Positions 9,966 through 21,306 of a stretch of DNA of 64,000 nucleotides are shown one piece after another (position 1 is the first letter of the stretch; each line of letters opens with the position of its first letter). The notes beneath the pieces were generated by a model. The model had not been told where the DNA came from. It ran no database searches and saw only the letters and a list, made by a program, of their open reading frames with translations. The stretch lies in contig CM047431.1 in assembly GCA_026168455.1 (NCBI GenBank), forward strand, positions 4,369,603 through 4,433,602, given 5' to 3'. The position numbers and the translations under genes are program-made. This DNA is from Theocolax elegans (taxonomy: Eukaryota; Arthropoda; Insecta; Hymenoptera; Cerocephalidae).

Positions 9966-10695
9966 CTGGAATAGAAATGGGATTGATATTTACCTTTCGG
10001 GGCGGAATGTATCGCTTAATATCCTCTATGGATATTTCAGTTCTTTTCTTTGTATCGTCATCTTCTACGATATAAACAGTAGGGGATTTAATTTCGACTA
10101 CTGTTGCGCGACCTACAAATTTCGGAGCCTGATTGGCTGCAAAATTTCCTTCTGCAGAAGATTATACACGATTTAATCTAACTATTTTATCTCCTATCTG
10201 GTAAGTAATATCCCTTCTATTCCTGTTATAATATTTGGCTTGCCTAGCAGTGGCTTTATCCATATAATGTTTAACTAGATCGTGAAAAGCTGGAAGTCTC
10301 TTCATACGATCTGACCACTTTTCTGAGTCTTCAGGAAGGATAGGAATGGGATTCTCGAGGTGCTTGCGGATTAGGATGGATGGTTCCGGATTTATACCCA
10401 AATTCATAAACGCTGGTGTTGTTTTAAGCGACGAGTGAATCGTTGTATTTAAAGCGAAACAAAATTCCTTTAAATGCAGATCCCACTCTTTATGATCTTC
10501 AGCTAAAAAGCTGTTAATCATAGGCTTTAAATTATGGTTTACTCGCTCTACCGGATTCGTTTGGGGTCTATAAGGCGGTGTGGTAGTTTGCTTAATACCG
10601 TAAGCATCTAAGCGTTCTGACATTAATTTATTGGCAAATTCAGTCCCATTATCTGTCAACAAAAACTTAGGGCATCCCCATCGGTTTATGATCAA
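9966..10695 (-). pseudogene. integrase core end and C-terminal part, element B minus copy
   Basis: 10162-10695 encodes the second half of the DDE core (LLTDNGTEF with the second Asp, NPVERVNHN with the Glu) and the following helix region. It ends at a TAA at 10159-10161 where the plus copy has CAA. The region 9966-10158 corresponds to the GPF-type C-terminal domain (GDKIVRLNRV then KFVGPATVVE in the plus copy). It is separated from the first half of the core by the in-frame TAA at 10711-10713. Confidence 0.8.
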
Positions 10696-10710
10696 ATCCT
10701 CAAAAGCTTG

Positions 10711-10920
10711 TTATACACTTTTAGCGTCTGCCTTCCTAAGTGGCTGAATTTCTACGTAACGAGTGAATAAATCTTCAAAAACAATTACATATCTGAAACC
10801 TCGTTTAGATTTTGGCTTCAGGCCCATAATATCGGCAGCCACAACTTCCATGGTCCCTCGATATTTCTTTCGCCCATTAGCCCTGCCGGGGGCAATTGGC
10901 AACTTTTGTGGATTTGACAT
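10711..10920 (-). pseudogene. integrase core start, element B minus copy
   Basis: Contains AADIMGLKPKSKRGF with the first catalytic Asp and runs to KADAKSV, where it stops at TAA (10711-10713). It is out of frame with the RT/RNase H ORF upstream because one A is missing at the GPWK position compared with the plus copy at about 27781-27786. This makes integrase in this copy non-functional. Confidence 0.8.
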
Positions 10921-11922
10921 TCATGACACGATCGGACATAACAAGAGGTATCGTAAAAATAACCTGGCCAATAATAATAAGTTGCAAGACGTGCGTAAGT
11001 TTTTTCTATGCCTAAATGTCCTGATTGAGGAGTATTATGGGCTTCGAAAAGAGCTTGGGGTCTGTTTGATGCTGGAAGAACTAATTTCCACGCATCCAAA
11101 TCAGGGAACAATGGATCGACTAATGGGTTTCGACGTTGTGCGTAAAGAAAACCACTCTCGATTTTAAAATCGGGATATTTAGCTGGAAATTTCCGTACGT
11201 TCTCCATTTTTCGTACGTACCATGGATCATCTATGTGAGTCGGAACTACAGCTGCTACTTCTGACTCTTCCCACGCTCTTGATAAAGCGTCCGGAACTTG
11301 ATGCAAAGCACCTTTACGATGTACAAATTTGATATCGTAATTTTGTAGCGCTGTATTCCATCGTGACAGTCGGCCTGCAGGGTCTTTGAGATTATTTAAC
11401 CGTAAAAGACTGAAATGGTCTGTTATTACGGTAAACTGTTCTCCTTGAAGATACCCTTTAAGCCTATCTGCTGACCACAGAACCGCTAAACACTCTTTTT
11501 CAGTTACAGTGTAATTGCGTTCTGCTTTGGTCATTGTTCTACTCACATAGTAGATTGGATGTTCCTCCCCATCAATTACCTGCGTAAGCACACCTGCTAT
11601 CGCGTAATTGCTTGCGTCCGTCTGCAACGTAAAGGGTAAGGTGAGATTGGGTCGTGCTAGAATGGGTGCTTGAGTAAGGGATATTTTCAGTTTTTCAAAA
11701 GCTGTCTGTTGCTCTGCATCCCAGTGCCAACGAACACCTTTTCTAGTTAACTGAGTAAGGGGATTTTTTATTTCGGATAGATTCGGAATAAACCGGGAAT
11801 ACCATCCGATCATCCCTAGGAATCTGCGGAGTTGCTTGAGGTTTTTGGGTGCTGGATATTCGATTACAGGTTTAGTTTTGTCGGGATCAGTACACAGACC
11901 ATGTTCATTTACAACATAACCA
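10818..11922 (-). pseudogene. RT thumb, RNase H and integrase zinc domain, element B minus copy
   Basis: The open part (10818-11813) starts in the RT connection, GWYSRFIPNLSEIKNPL. It carries a full RNase H set (QTDASNYAIAGVLTQ, TEKECLAVLW, ITDHFSLL) and the integrase HHCC domain (HNTPQSGH then CHECQIHK). It then leaves frame after GPWK because of a one-base deletion and ends in shifted sequence. On the upstream side the RT is interrupted by the hairpin insertion at 11923-12144. Confidence 0.85.
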
Positions 11923-12144
11923 TAGTATATTACACACCTAGGGAGGTAAAGTATTGGTCAGCCCATAGCACATGTAAATTGACACCCGAGCCGAAGGTGA
12001 GGGTGGCAAACATGTGCTATGGGGTGACCATTTTACCTCCCGTGGGATGTATACTAGTTTTCACCACCAGTAGGCCGAAAAAAACACATTCCTCTTTCGG
12101 TGCCGGGAGGGAATGTGGTACTTTCGGTCTACGTGTGGTGAAAA
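11923..12144. mobile_element. 222-bp double-hairpin MITE inserted in RT of element B minus copy
   Basis: Absent from the plus copy, where RT reads straight through (compare 26700-26720). The insertion is two adjacent hairpins. The first runs from TAGTATA (11923) to TATACTA (about 12057), with GGGAGGTAAA/TTTACCTCCC and CCCATAGCACATGT/ACATGTGCTATGGG arms. The second, about 12057-12145, has TTTTCACCAC/GTGGTGAAAA and ACATTCC/GGAATGT arms. It shifts the RT frame. No clear target-site duplication is seen. Confidence 0.85.
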
Positions 12145-13169
12145 GATATTTTACTTCGGCACAGCAAAATTCTGACTTATCTCGATTAAGTTGTAAATTC
12201 ACTTCTTTTAACGCCTTCAGTACTTTACTTAACCAGAAAACATGATCTTTAAACGTTTGGGTCACAATAATTATATCGTCTAAGTACACGAAAACATGTG
12301 GTTCCCAATCTGGTTTGATTAGTTTTTCCATGATCTTCTGGAAAGTAGCTGGAGCGTTTGTTAAGCCGTAGGGCATTCTTTTGAAGTGGTGTAGGCCTCG
12401 TCCCGGTATGTCAAATGCAGTTATTTCTTTACTGCCTTCTTCCAGTAAAATCTGATGATAAGCTTGCGACAAATCTAATTTTGAGATATACTTTGCTCCT
12501 CTTAACTTATCTAGTATATCATCCATATTTTTTAATGGATAAGCAAATCTTTTTGTTACTTTATTGACCTGCCGATAGTCAATACAAAATCGGTATTTGC
12601 CGTCAGCTTTTGGGACTATTACTGGGCAACTACACCAAGGACTCTCTGATGGTTCTATTATGTCTTCTTTTAACATACGGTCTACCTCTTCTTGCCCTGC
12701 TTTCAACATTTTTGCTGAGTATTTCCTCATGCTTTGTTTTATAGGCTCGTGACCCTGGACATCTATTTTGTGGTAAGCCAAAGTTGTCGTACCAAGTGTT
12801 TTCGGGGTTTTAGGGATAAGACTGTCTAGGACCTTTTTTATTTCTTTTTCCTCTTCTTCTGACGCTTGACGAAGGCCATCTATACTAGCTAGTGCTGGAA
12901 GGTAGCTGGGATCTTGCCCATAGGGATAAAACTGATGAACTTCCCCTGCTGGTGTCCACCATGTGTCGTTTCCGAAGTCTATCTTGAGTTCAAATAACCG
13001 TTTGAAATCAATTCCCAAGATACACTCGTACTGCAGTCCGTCTGCTACTCGGAAAGGTAAGGTTTTCTCAATTCCATCGATACTAACCGTTACGTCTAAT
13101 TTTCCTTCCACAGGAACTGATATCCCATTGGCTACGCTTACGGCGCCCTTGCAAGGTTTAAATTTCCCG
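12145..13169 (-). pseudogene. protease C-terminus and reverse transcriptase palm, element B minus copy
   Basis: The open frame (12017-13111) begins in the retropepsin C-terminal half, with ILGIDF as the second protease motif. It then enters RT: PVIVPKADGKYRFCIDYRQ, ISKLDLSQAYHQI (catalytic Asp), the PYGLTNAP block and FVYLDDII, the YxDD active site. It loses frame at the hairpin insertion. The upstream protease half lies in another frame (13170-13700), so a one-base shift lies near 13110-13170. Confidence 0.88.
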
Positions 13170-13700
13170 CTAAACTGTTTTCCTAAACCTTTTTTCTATA
13201 TAGGAATAAACAGATCCGGCGTCTGAAAGTCCTATCATCTTTCTTCCGTTTAGTTCTATCGAGAAAAACAACCTAGGCTCAAGCTTACCTAACGGATGCC
13301 TTTGGATGAGTGAATCTGGTGATAAGACAGCGGTTGAAAACTTATTTTCTACTACGCTGTTATTCGACTTATCTCCCGATTTATCCGACAGTTTAACTAT
13401 TTTTACCGTTGGTGCTGGAGAGGAATTTTTTCTTTTCTTTTTGGGTGCTGGATGGGAATTTTCTTGGGTTGTGGAGGGTGCTAGAGAGGAATTTTTCATT
13501 TTCTTTTTGGGTGCTGGATGGGAATTTTCTTGTTTTTTGTATGGTGCTGGATGGGCTTTTCCGGTATTCATAATTGGTGCTGGAGAGGAAATTTTTAATC
13601 TTTTTGGATTCATGGAACCTGTTTTCTTTCTCTTATTTGGATTCGCTGGAAATTTGGTAGTTTTGGAGTCTACTATAACGTTGTCTACCAAGGAGGACAC
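13170..13700 (-). pseudogene. protease N-terminal part with HPAP repeats, element B minus copy
   Basis: The start is Lys/Ser/Pro-rich with five [HSL]-[PL]-AP cassettes in near-repeats (for example ENSHPAPKKK occurs twice). It leads to GRKMIGLSDAGSVYSYI, the expected position of the aspartic protease box. There DAG stands where D-[ST]-G is normal, an active-site change or decay. The frame breaks just after, and the rest of the protease is at 12145-13111. Confidence 0.75.
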
Positions 13701-13742
13701 ATCGACTCCTACTGGTTCCTCCGCGAGTCGTTTCCCGCCGGT

Positions 13743-14888
13743 CTAGGAACTTTACATGCGGGACAATTCCGCTTCAGTGTGTTTTTCCTACCACACCCTC
13801 TGCAAGAATTGTCTGGGCAATCATAGGACCAATGACCTGTGATGCCGCATGTGTGGCAAGTGTCTGTTTCCTTATTCCTTGTTTTGCCATTATTTTCAGT
13901 AGTGGGGCTATCTGTCCCAGATTTCTGTTCTCCATTATTACCATTTCCAGCTGGGGCCTGTTTGTTCTTCTCATTTGGTCCTTTTCCATTTTGATTTGTT
14001 CCGTTTCGCTTTTTATTGTAAGATCTTTTATTATTTCCTTTGGGGTTGTACGACGGGGGGTTTGAGGGTGCTGGAGGTTGCTGTAAGGCGGCAGCAGGTG
14101 CCTCTACGTGCGTAGTGCCTGCATCACTGGCATTCCCAGCGATTGCAGCAGTTTTACCAGACTTTTTTATTTTTTACTGGTTCGTACGCGGAGTTGAAGA
14201 GTTGCTCGTCGTCTTCTACTGGCGGAGGTCTGTAGAGTGTGTCTTGGCGTTTGCGTGCTTCTTCCTTCTTTCCTAGCAACTGCAATTCCAAAAACGATGA
14301 AAATTGGTCTTTGTCAATTCTTCGCCTATAATCTGGATGTAGATTATCGTATGTGATCGCTAATTGTTCGCCAAGGGGCATTGGAGGCTTCAACTGATCC
14401 AATAAGTTGCGGAATTTCGAAAGATATGTCGAAATATCTTCTTGCGGTCCCTGCGTTCTTACCATTATCCTTTTTCATACTTGATATTGTAAGTCTTCTT
14501 TACAATATTGGAGTCTAAATGCTTGTTGAAAGTCTTCCAATATCAACCAATTGCAATGTTCTCTGCGAAACCAACACCAGACATCTTCATCCAGTACTAC
14601 TGGCAATGACCTAGTGATGTCATCCATAGTCAATTGGTATGAGCGTGCACATTCCGTCAAATTTACTAGGAATGACTCTGGATCGTTTCTTTTATCACCT
14701 TTAAATTCAATATGCCATTGTTTTAGAATTTCGCTGACACGTTTTTCTCTTTGGAAGGTCGAATTATCCAAAAGTGATCCATCTCGCCTGGTGCTTGACT
14801 GGGGGTAGGGTTGGGAATAATTGTAGGGATATTGTCTAAAATTATTTTGTGATGGTGCTGGAGGAATATTATATTGGGATTGTGGCAT
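13743..14888 (-). pseudogene. partial second Gag copy (duplicated), element B minus copy
   Basis: The duplicate unit holds Gag segments 14475-14888 and 14154-14465 (same frame, separated by a TGA), followed by the frameshifted Ser/Asn/Gly-rich stretch and the zinc module. It lacks the N-terminal half of Gag. Because it sits between the proper gag and the protease it breaks the polyprotein. The same TGA is present in both units, so that stop predates the duplication. Confidence 0.8.
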
Positions 14889-15027
14889 AACTGGAGGCTG
14901 TCGTTCGAGATTAGGATTAGATGAACTAGTATAATTTCGTGGGAATTGCTGGACGGTTCTAGGATTTTCCTGTTGCTGGAAGGAATTGTTTTGGGTGTAA
15001 GAAGGCTGCTGGATCGGTTCACGCTGA

Positions 15028-15759
15028 TCTAGGAACTTTACACGTTGGACAATTTCGCTTCAATGTGTTTTTCCTACCACACCCTCTGCAAGAATTGTCT
15101 GGGCAATCATAGGACCAATGACCTGTGATGCCGCATGTGTGGCAAGTGTCTGTTTCCTTATTCCTTGTTTTGCCATTATTTTCAGTAGTGGGGCTATCTG
15201 TCCCGGTTTTCTGTTCTCCATTATTACCATTTCCAGCTGGGGCCTGTTTGTTTTCTCATTTGGCCCTTTTCCATTTTGATTTGTTCCGTTTCGCTTTTTA
15301 TTGTAAGATTTTCTATTATTTCCTTTGGGGTTATACGACGGGGGGTTTGAGGGTGCTGGAGGTTGCTGTAAGGCGGCAGCAGGTGCCTCTTCGTGCGTAG
15401 TGCCTGCATCACTGGCATTCCCAGCGATTGCAGCAGTTTTACCAGACTTTTTTATTTTTTACTGGTTCGTACGCGGAGTTGAAGAGTTGCTCGTCGTCTT
15501 CTACTGGCGGAGGTCTGTAGAGTGTGTCTTGGCGTTTGCGTGCTTCTTCCTTCTTTCCTAGCAACTGCAATTCCAAAAACGATGAAAATTGGTCTTTGTC
15601 AATTCTTCGCCTATAATCTGGATGTAGATTATCGTATGTGATCGCTAATTGTTCGCCAAGGGGCATTGGAGGCTTCAACTGATCCAATAAGTTGCGGAAT
15701 TTCGAAAGATATGTCGAAATATCTTCTTGCGGTCCCTGCGTTCTTACCATTATCCTTTT
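15028..15759 (-). pseudogene. Gag C-terminal part with zinc module, element B minus copy
   Basis: 15439-15750 continues the Gag frame after an in-frame TGA at 15760-15762 (TQGPQEDISTYLSKF, a retrotransposon Gag segment) and stops after KNKKVW. The sequence beyond, in a shifted frame, encodes the CX2CX4HX4C knuckle plus CRGCG...CPTC module near 15036-15143. Together this is the end of Gag, broken by one stop and one frameshift. Confidence 0.8.
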
Positions 15760-17454
15760 TCATACTTGATATTGTAAGTCTTCTTTACAATATTGGAGTC
15801 TAAATGCTTGTTGAAAGTCTTCCAATATCAACCAATTGCAATGTTCTCTGCGAAACCAACACCAGACATCTTCATCCAGTACTACTGGCAATGACCTAGT
15901 GATGTCATCCATAGTCAATTGGTATGAGCGTGCACATTCCGTCAAATTTACTAGGAATGACTCTGGATCGTTTCTTTTATCACCTTTAAATTCAATATGC
16001 CATTGTTTTAGAATTTCGCTGACACGTTTTTCTCTTTGGAAGGTCGAATTATCCAAAAGTGATCCATCTCGCCTGGTGCTTGACTGGGGGTAGGGTTGGG
16101 AATATTTGTAGGGATATTGTCTAAAATTATTTTGTGATGGTGCTGGAGGAATATTATATTGGGATTGTGGCATAACTGGAGGCTGTCGTTCGAGATTAGG
16201 ATTAGATGAACTAGTATAATTTCGTGGGAATTGCTGGAAGGTTCTAGGATTTTCCTGTTGCTGGAAGGAATTGTTTTGGGTGTAAGAAGGCTGCTGGATC
16301 GGTTCACGCTGATCGTAATACTGTCGTTCATTTCCTATTCGGTACCTCGTTTCGTTCGAACTACTCGTTGCAGGTATTGGTCTTTCACAATTTCTCGTGA
16401 ATTCATCACTAAATCTCACTCCTTGTGTCCTATTACCCGCCTGAGTGTAGATTGGAAATGTTCTATTCTCCAGATCTTCCTCCGTTATTTGTGGAACACG
16501 TGATTCATGGCTCTGAACATTTCGCGGAAGATTGATTGTATTTGGATTTCTCGGCCTCGGGGTTGGTGGTGATCTCATGTTATCTGTGTTTGTGTTAGTT
16601 GCCACAAACTGTCTAATTTGCAAATACGATGTTTGATCATATCCGCCTACATTTCCCGAATTAAATCTCGCACTTAAAAATTGTCTATCTTGAAATCTAA
16701 ATTGAACCTGATCTGCCGCGTTTTGTTCATTTTGTCTATTTTGTATCACATTTCCGTGTGCTGGATGTTGGGTGGATTGCGCGCATGGGAGATTAATACT
16801 ATTACTATTTAAATTATAATTATTATCTGGGTGCTGGAGGGGTTCTGACGTTGAAGTGGGCAATGGGAAGTTCAAATGTAATCTAACATTAGCATTTGTC
16901 GTTACCACATTTTCTCCGCCAATCAGTGCTGTCGAATTCCGCGAACTGCTGAAAGTTAACGGATCTGCATATGGTCCCAATGTTTGACCTGTCGGCAATT
17001 GCCCATGAATACGTGGGTAAGCACCACTGTGCACTTCCATGTTATCCATTGATACCGTAGGATTTCCCGCTGTAATTCCCCTACTTACTGGCCTCGTGAT
17101 GGACGGATTCCTCCATATGCTAGCTAAGTAATTTTCCCCTTCCGAGGTTAAATTCAAATTTCTATTACCGGGTATATCCAATGGAACGAAATTCGCCTCG
17201 TCTATTTCAGGATCCCAATATGCCGCCGCTAACCCGAAACATTTCCGTGTTTCATATCTTTCAACTCGATTTCTTATATTATACATGGAATCTGTGGCGT
17301 TTAAATTTTTTAGATCGGCATATTGTAGTATTTCTTGGTTACTACAATGAAAAACATTTGGCCGTATCCGCTGGATGCCCTCTTCCAACGATAACCTAGT
17401 ATAATCCTCCTCTGCCAACGTATGCAGAGTCAAACTACCATTTAGTTCTGACAT
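15760..17454 (-). CDS. gag: Gag polyprotein N-terminal and capsid region, element B
   Basis: A 564-codon ORF starting with ATG at 17452-17454. The N-terminal half has no known fold that I can recognise and is Asn/Ser/Pro-rich. The C-terminal part (from about FQREKRVSEILKQWHIEFKGD through VNLTECARSYQLTMDDI to FQQAFRLQYC) has the length and pattern of the Gypsy Gag capsid region that assembles particles. It ends at an in-frame TGA; Gag continues downstream after the stop. It lies immediately after the leader, as expected for gag. Confidence 0.85.
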   Translation of the reverse strand: MSELNGSLTLHTLAEEDYTRLSLEEGIQRIRPNVFHCSNQEILQYADLKNLNATDSMYNIRNRVERYETRKCFGLAAAYWDPEIDEANFVPLDIPGNRNLNLTSEGENYLASIWRNPSITRPVSRGITAGNPTVSMDNMEVHSGAYPRIHGQLPTGQTLGPYADPLTFSSSRNSTALIGGENVVTTNANVRLHLNFPLPTSTSEPLQHPDNNYNLNSNSINLPCAQSTQHPAHGNVIQNRQNEQNAADQVQFRFQDRQFLSARFNSGNVGGYDQTSYLQIRQFVATNTNTDNMRSPPTPRPRNPNTINLPRNVQSHESRVPQITEEDLENRTFPIYTQAGNRTQGVRFSDEFTRNCERPIPATSSSNETRYRIGNERQYYDQREPIQQPSYTQNNSFQQQENPRTFQQFPRNYTSSSNPNLERQPPVMPQSQYNIPPAPSQNNFRQYPYKYSQPYPQSSTRRDGSLLDNSTFQREKRVSEILKQWHIEFKGDKRNDPESFLVNLTECARSYQLTMDDITRSLPVVLDEDVWCWFRREHCNWLILEDFQQAFRLQYCKEDLQYQV

Positions 17455-18662
17455 TTTAAGGATTTCTTAGGACACGTAAATTAATTCACGCTATTACGTC
17501 AAAAAAAAAAAAAAAATTTTAATACTAAGTGCAGCTCAATACAACTTGTAGTCAATCAAAAAAAATTTAATTTATTTCTAAACAGCTCAATTGTAGCTTA
17601 ATTTCTTAAAAAAAAACAAAATTTTGACTTAATAATTAATTAAAATTATGCAAGCATAAAATTATCAAATTGCTTTAAATGTAAGCAAACTAATTTATGA
17701 GCAAGCAAACAAAAATAATAACAAAACTAAATTTTAGTTATTAAGCAATTAAAATTATATAACACACTAACAAGTCAGTATTATAGTATAAGTCAGTATA
17801 TATCAAAAGCAAAAAAAAATTGTTAAATTATTTTTGTCGATACTGTTATGACCAAATTTATCAACAAAAACTAATTAAGTACCTACGCAAGAATTCACAA
17901 CAACTAACTTGAGTGAAAGGCAAGCGTATAAATGAATAATTTACAAGCCAAGCTTGAAATATTTAAGCGTATTGGGTATATATGGGTATATATGGGTATA
18001 TATGGTGCTGGATTGGGTTACAATGGTGCTTGATGGGTTACGACTCTTAAAAAGATATATATACAATGCAAATATATAGTGAAATGTTACTTGTTAATGC
18101 AATTTCAAAATTAATAAGCGTACAGCAATTAAATATTACTATCTTAACACTGTATAACTGTATATACACTTGGTTGGCTATCGTTCTCAATATTTGAAGG
18201 GTCGAATTTTGTTCAAAAATAAATTAAATTGAATATAATTTTGGTGGATAAAGGTTCTAATTAACTGAAAGAATGGTTATTTATAATAAAAATCTCAATT
18301 TAATTGTAAACAAAAATTTTCACAAAAATTACTTGTTGAGTAAATCAAGTAACTGCGAGATTTGCTATTTGTCCCTTGAATTTATTACTACAGGGTACAA
18401 TATTAACTTTGACTGCTAATATTTAACAATAATTAATTGTAATAAACTTAAAAAAAAACATTTTCCTTACTTTTCTTTTTCTAAGTTGAGAACGTAGCTT
18501 GAAATGAAAATTTACTAAGTACTTACTCGTACTCCAAAATTCTCTTACTCATATAACTTTAAATGTAATTTAATTTCACAAACTTCAAAAAGCCATTAAA
18601 CAAAATCAAATATTTTGGAGCTAGAAGGGAATAAACTAATTGTAACTGTATTTGTACACTGA
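17455..18662 (-). other. AT-rich leader (5' UTR) of element B, minus copy
   Basis: No gene is seen. The DNA is AT-rich, with A-runs and three exact 10-bp GGGTATATAT units (17974-18003), followed by the family's repeated motif (GGTGCTGGAT at 18004-18013). No LTR or primer binding site is reached before the sequence switches into plus-strand RT at 18663. Confidence 0.6.
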
Positions 18663-18663
18663 G

Positions 18664-19088
18664 AAAATACTCAGCAAAAATGTTGAAAGCAGGGCAAGAA
18701 GAGGTAGACCGTATGTTAAAAGAAGACATAATAGAACCATCAGAGAATCCTTGGTGTAGTTGCCCAGTAATAGTCCCAAAAGCTGACGGCAAATACCGAT
18801 TTTGTATTGACTATCGGCAGGTCAATAAAGTAACAAAAAGATTTGCTTATCCATTAAAAAATATGGATGATATACTAGATAAGTTAAGAGGAGCAAAGTA
18901 TATCTCAAAATTAGATTTGTCGCAAGCTTATCATCAGATTTTACTGGAAGAAGGCAGTAAAGAAATAACTGCATTTGACATACCGGGACGAGGCCTACAC
19001 CACTTCAAGAGAATGCCCTACGGCTTAACAAACGCTCCAGCTACTTTCCAGAAGATCATGGAAAAACTAATCAAACCAGATTGGGAAC
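18664..19088 (+). pseudogene. RT fragment of element B plus copy, left of the palindrome
   Basis: Encodes the RT palm from MLKAGQEEVDRMLKED through SKLDLSQAYHQI (catalytic Asp) and PYGLTNAPATFQ to KPDWE. It is then cut by the palindromic insertion. The next RT residues (VFVYLDD) resume at 26559. It closely matches 12300-12730 of the minus copy. With no upstream start or protease it is a fragment. Confidence 0.9.
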
Positions 19089-19225
19089 GGGTCCATTAAC
19101 CTGGATGGGTCTTTTTAGCAGAATTTAAAAAAAAGCATGCAGAAATTTTTAACTACTTTTTTACTAATTTACTACCGATTCTAATAATTTCTAACCAGTG
19201 CCGAATGCATTTTAACACCTAGTTA

Positions 19226-20110
19226 GGCCAACTTAATGCTTAAGCTGGCTTTTTTTTTTTATAACTCGGGTTCTAATAGGGTTAGAAAAATCTGTGGCGG
19301 CTCAAAATTTTTAACTCGTTGAGTACTTGAAGACGTGCTATCGCAGATTCAAGTGTTATGCGTAATTAACCCCTTTTCAACCCTCGAAAATATTCAAATG
19401 GCTGTGAAACGCAAATTATCACGCAGTGAGCATTTTTTTTAATTGAATACGATAAAGTACGCCTAAATGTAATTTACTACCACTTTAGAATATTTTTCAC
19501 CCCCAAACGCCAGGAATTAACACGTGGTCTGGGCCAACTTAATGCTTAAGCTGGCTTTTTTTTTTTATAACTCGGGTTCTAATAGGGTTAGAAAAATCTG
19601 TGGCGGCTCAAAATTTTTAACTCGTTGAGTACTTGAAGATGTGCTATCGCAGATTCAAGAGTTATGCGTAATTAACCCCTTTTCAACCCTTGAAAAGATT
19701 CAAATTGCTGTGAAAGGCTAATTATCACGCAGTGAGCATTTTTTTTTATTGAATACGATAAAGTAGGCCTAAATGTAATTTACTACCACTTTAGAATACT
19801 TTTCACCCCCAAACGCCAGGAATTAACACGTGGTCTGGGCCAACTTAATGCTTAAGCTGGCTTTTTATTTTATAACTCGGGTTCTAATAGGGTTAGAAAA
19901 ATCTGTGGCGGCTCAAAATTTTTAACTCGTTGAGTACTTGAAGATGTGCTATCGCAGATTCAAGAGTTATGCGTAATTAACCCCTTTTCAACCCTCGAAA
20001 ATATTCAAATGGCTGTGAAAGGCAAATTATCACGCAGTGAGCATTTTTTATTGAATACGATAAAGTAGGCCCAAATGTAATTTACTACCACTTTAGAATG
20101 TTTTTCTAGA
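19226..20110. repeat. 306-bp tandem repeats, left arm of the palindrome
   Basis: Units start at 19226, 19532 and 19838 (GGCCAACTTAATGC), exactly 306 bp apart. Each contains a T-run, GGTTCTAATAGGGTTAG and CACGCAGTGAGC. The three units differ by a few bases and T-run length. Confidence 0.9.
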
Positions 20111-20339
20111 AAATGATTCGTGTGACTTATAAAGCGAGCTGATGGATGATGTGTGCGCCGTGTAAATAATTTTATAAATACAATTCACTTAAAAAATATG
20201 AAATAAATAGGTTTGATATGTTATCTAACCGAATTAAAACTTTACAATATCGGGACGATACAATATTTTGCAAATATCGATATCGAATTCGATAATGTCG
20301 TTCCAGACATGAGGAGAGAGTTTGTATTTTGTAAACCAA

Positions 20340-20600
20340 ATCATAGCAGACGGATAACTAAACCCAAATAAGCCTGCAAAGAGAGATTTAATATTCTAAG
20401 TTCCAGTTTAGTAGACAGGCAGGTAAAAGCAAATAATTTGCTAAAACTATTTACTAATATTCAATGTAGCAAACAGGCAGGTATAGCCAAAAAACGCGGG
20501 AAAAGTAGATTTCATATTCTATAACATCTAATCATGCAGGCAGGCAAAGAAAACTAAATAAGACGGGAAAGAGAAATTTAATATTGAAAAAATAATTCCC
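20340..20600. repeat. degenerate repeats of about 60 bp, left arm
   Basis: The pattern TAGYAGACAGGCAGGTAAA...AAATAA...GGGAAAGAG..TTTAATATT recurs at about 20341, 20411, 20466 and 20529. The same family recurs in the opposite orientation at about 20640-20760 and 21470-21960, so each arm contains smaller inverted repeats. Confidence 0.6.
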
Positions 20601-21262
20601 CTAATTGTTTAGGCTTAGCTGCATGTTTGTTAGATTGGTTTTGAAAATATTAAGACTGTACCTGTTAAACTGAGGATATTAAGTCTCTCTATCCAGGATT
20701 ATTTGGTTTTAGCTGCCTGCCAGATTTAGTGCTAGAATATAAAATAAAACTGAAAATTTTCAATGCTCTTTAAGTTTTGAGAAGCCCCCCTGAGACCGGC
20801 GGCCCGGGGCTGCAGCCCCTTCCTAGCCCGTACGTAAAGCCGGGTCTGTAAAAAGGAAACCGAAGATAACACCATAGAATGAAGAAGAGAAAAGACAAGA
20901 AATATTTTTAATTCTTAAGATTTTACATACAGCGGGTGTACATTAACTGAGGCTTGCCAGAATATATGTGCACACTACTCTGGAGTTTGACAGTTGTGGT
21001 TACGTTGACCCAGACATAAAAGGGAATTTTCGAACATTGTATTAGTATATTCAGATCAGTTACAACAAATGTTTAATGAAATATATTTATTTTTTGCAGA
21101 TTCATGTACTATAATATTGTTTATTTCATTTGTTCTATTCGTTGAACTTGTTGTTGCTTCTTCGCAGAGGAAGCTTTGTAAAATTAAAAAAAATTTTTGT
21201 CTAAATTTATTTTTTATCGTTGTTGTGAAACTTAAGTAGTGAACATATGCATTTAAAAAAAA

Positions 21263-21306
21263 TGTGTGTGCGCGCGCGCGCGTGTGTGTGTGTGTGTGTG
21301 TGTGTG
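21263..21306. repeat. (GT)n(CG)n(GT)n microsatellite, left arm
   Basis: Alternating purine-pyrimidine tract. Its reverse complement is at 24364-24406 in the right arm with nearly the same composition. Confidence 0.9.

Larger units (their letters stand above)
13743..16312 (-). repeat. 1285-bp tandem duplication in gag of element B
   Basis: 13743-15027 and 15028-16312 are near-identical direct copies; every ORF in the first has its partner exactly 1285 bp later. Both units begin at CTAGGAACTTTACA and end in GGTTCACGCTGAT. Each contains the late Gag region and the zinc module (about 13751-13858 and 15036-15143: TCHTCGITGHWSYDC, then CRGCG...CP.C). The copies differ at scattered single bases, so the duplication has some age. 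Confidence 0.93.
6676..18662 (-). mobile_element. Ty3/Gypsy retrotransposon B, minus-strand copy
   Basis: In minus-strand order: AT-rich leader (17455-18662), gag with an internal tandem duplication, protease, RT, RNase H, integrase, a 3' ORF, a 3' UTR, a polypurine tract and the 3' LTR (6676-7904). No 5' LTR is present: the leader is fused at 18662/18663 to the inverted plus-strand copy of the same family. The copy is dead, with a one-base loss in integrase near 10850, a TAA at 10711, a hairpin insertion in RT, and stops and frameshifts in gag. Confidence 0.92.

Noticed and set aside
19226..20110. CRISPR-like array
   Set aside because: The repeats are 306 bp and contiguous, with no spacers; the context is eukaryotic transposon DNA.
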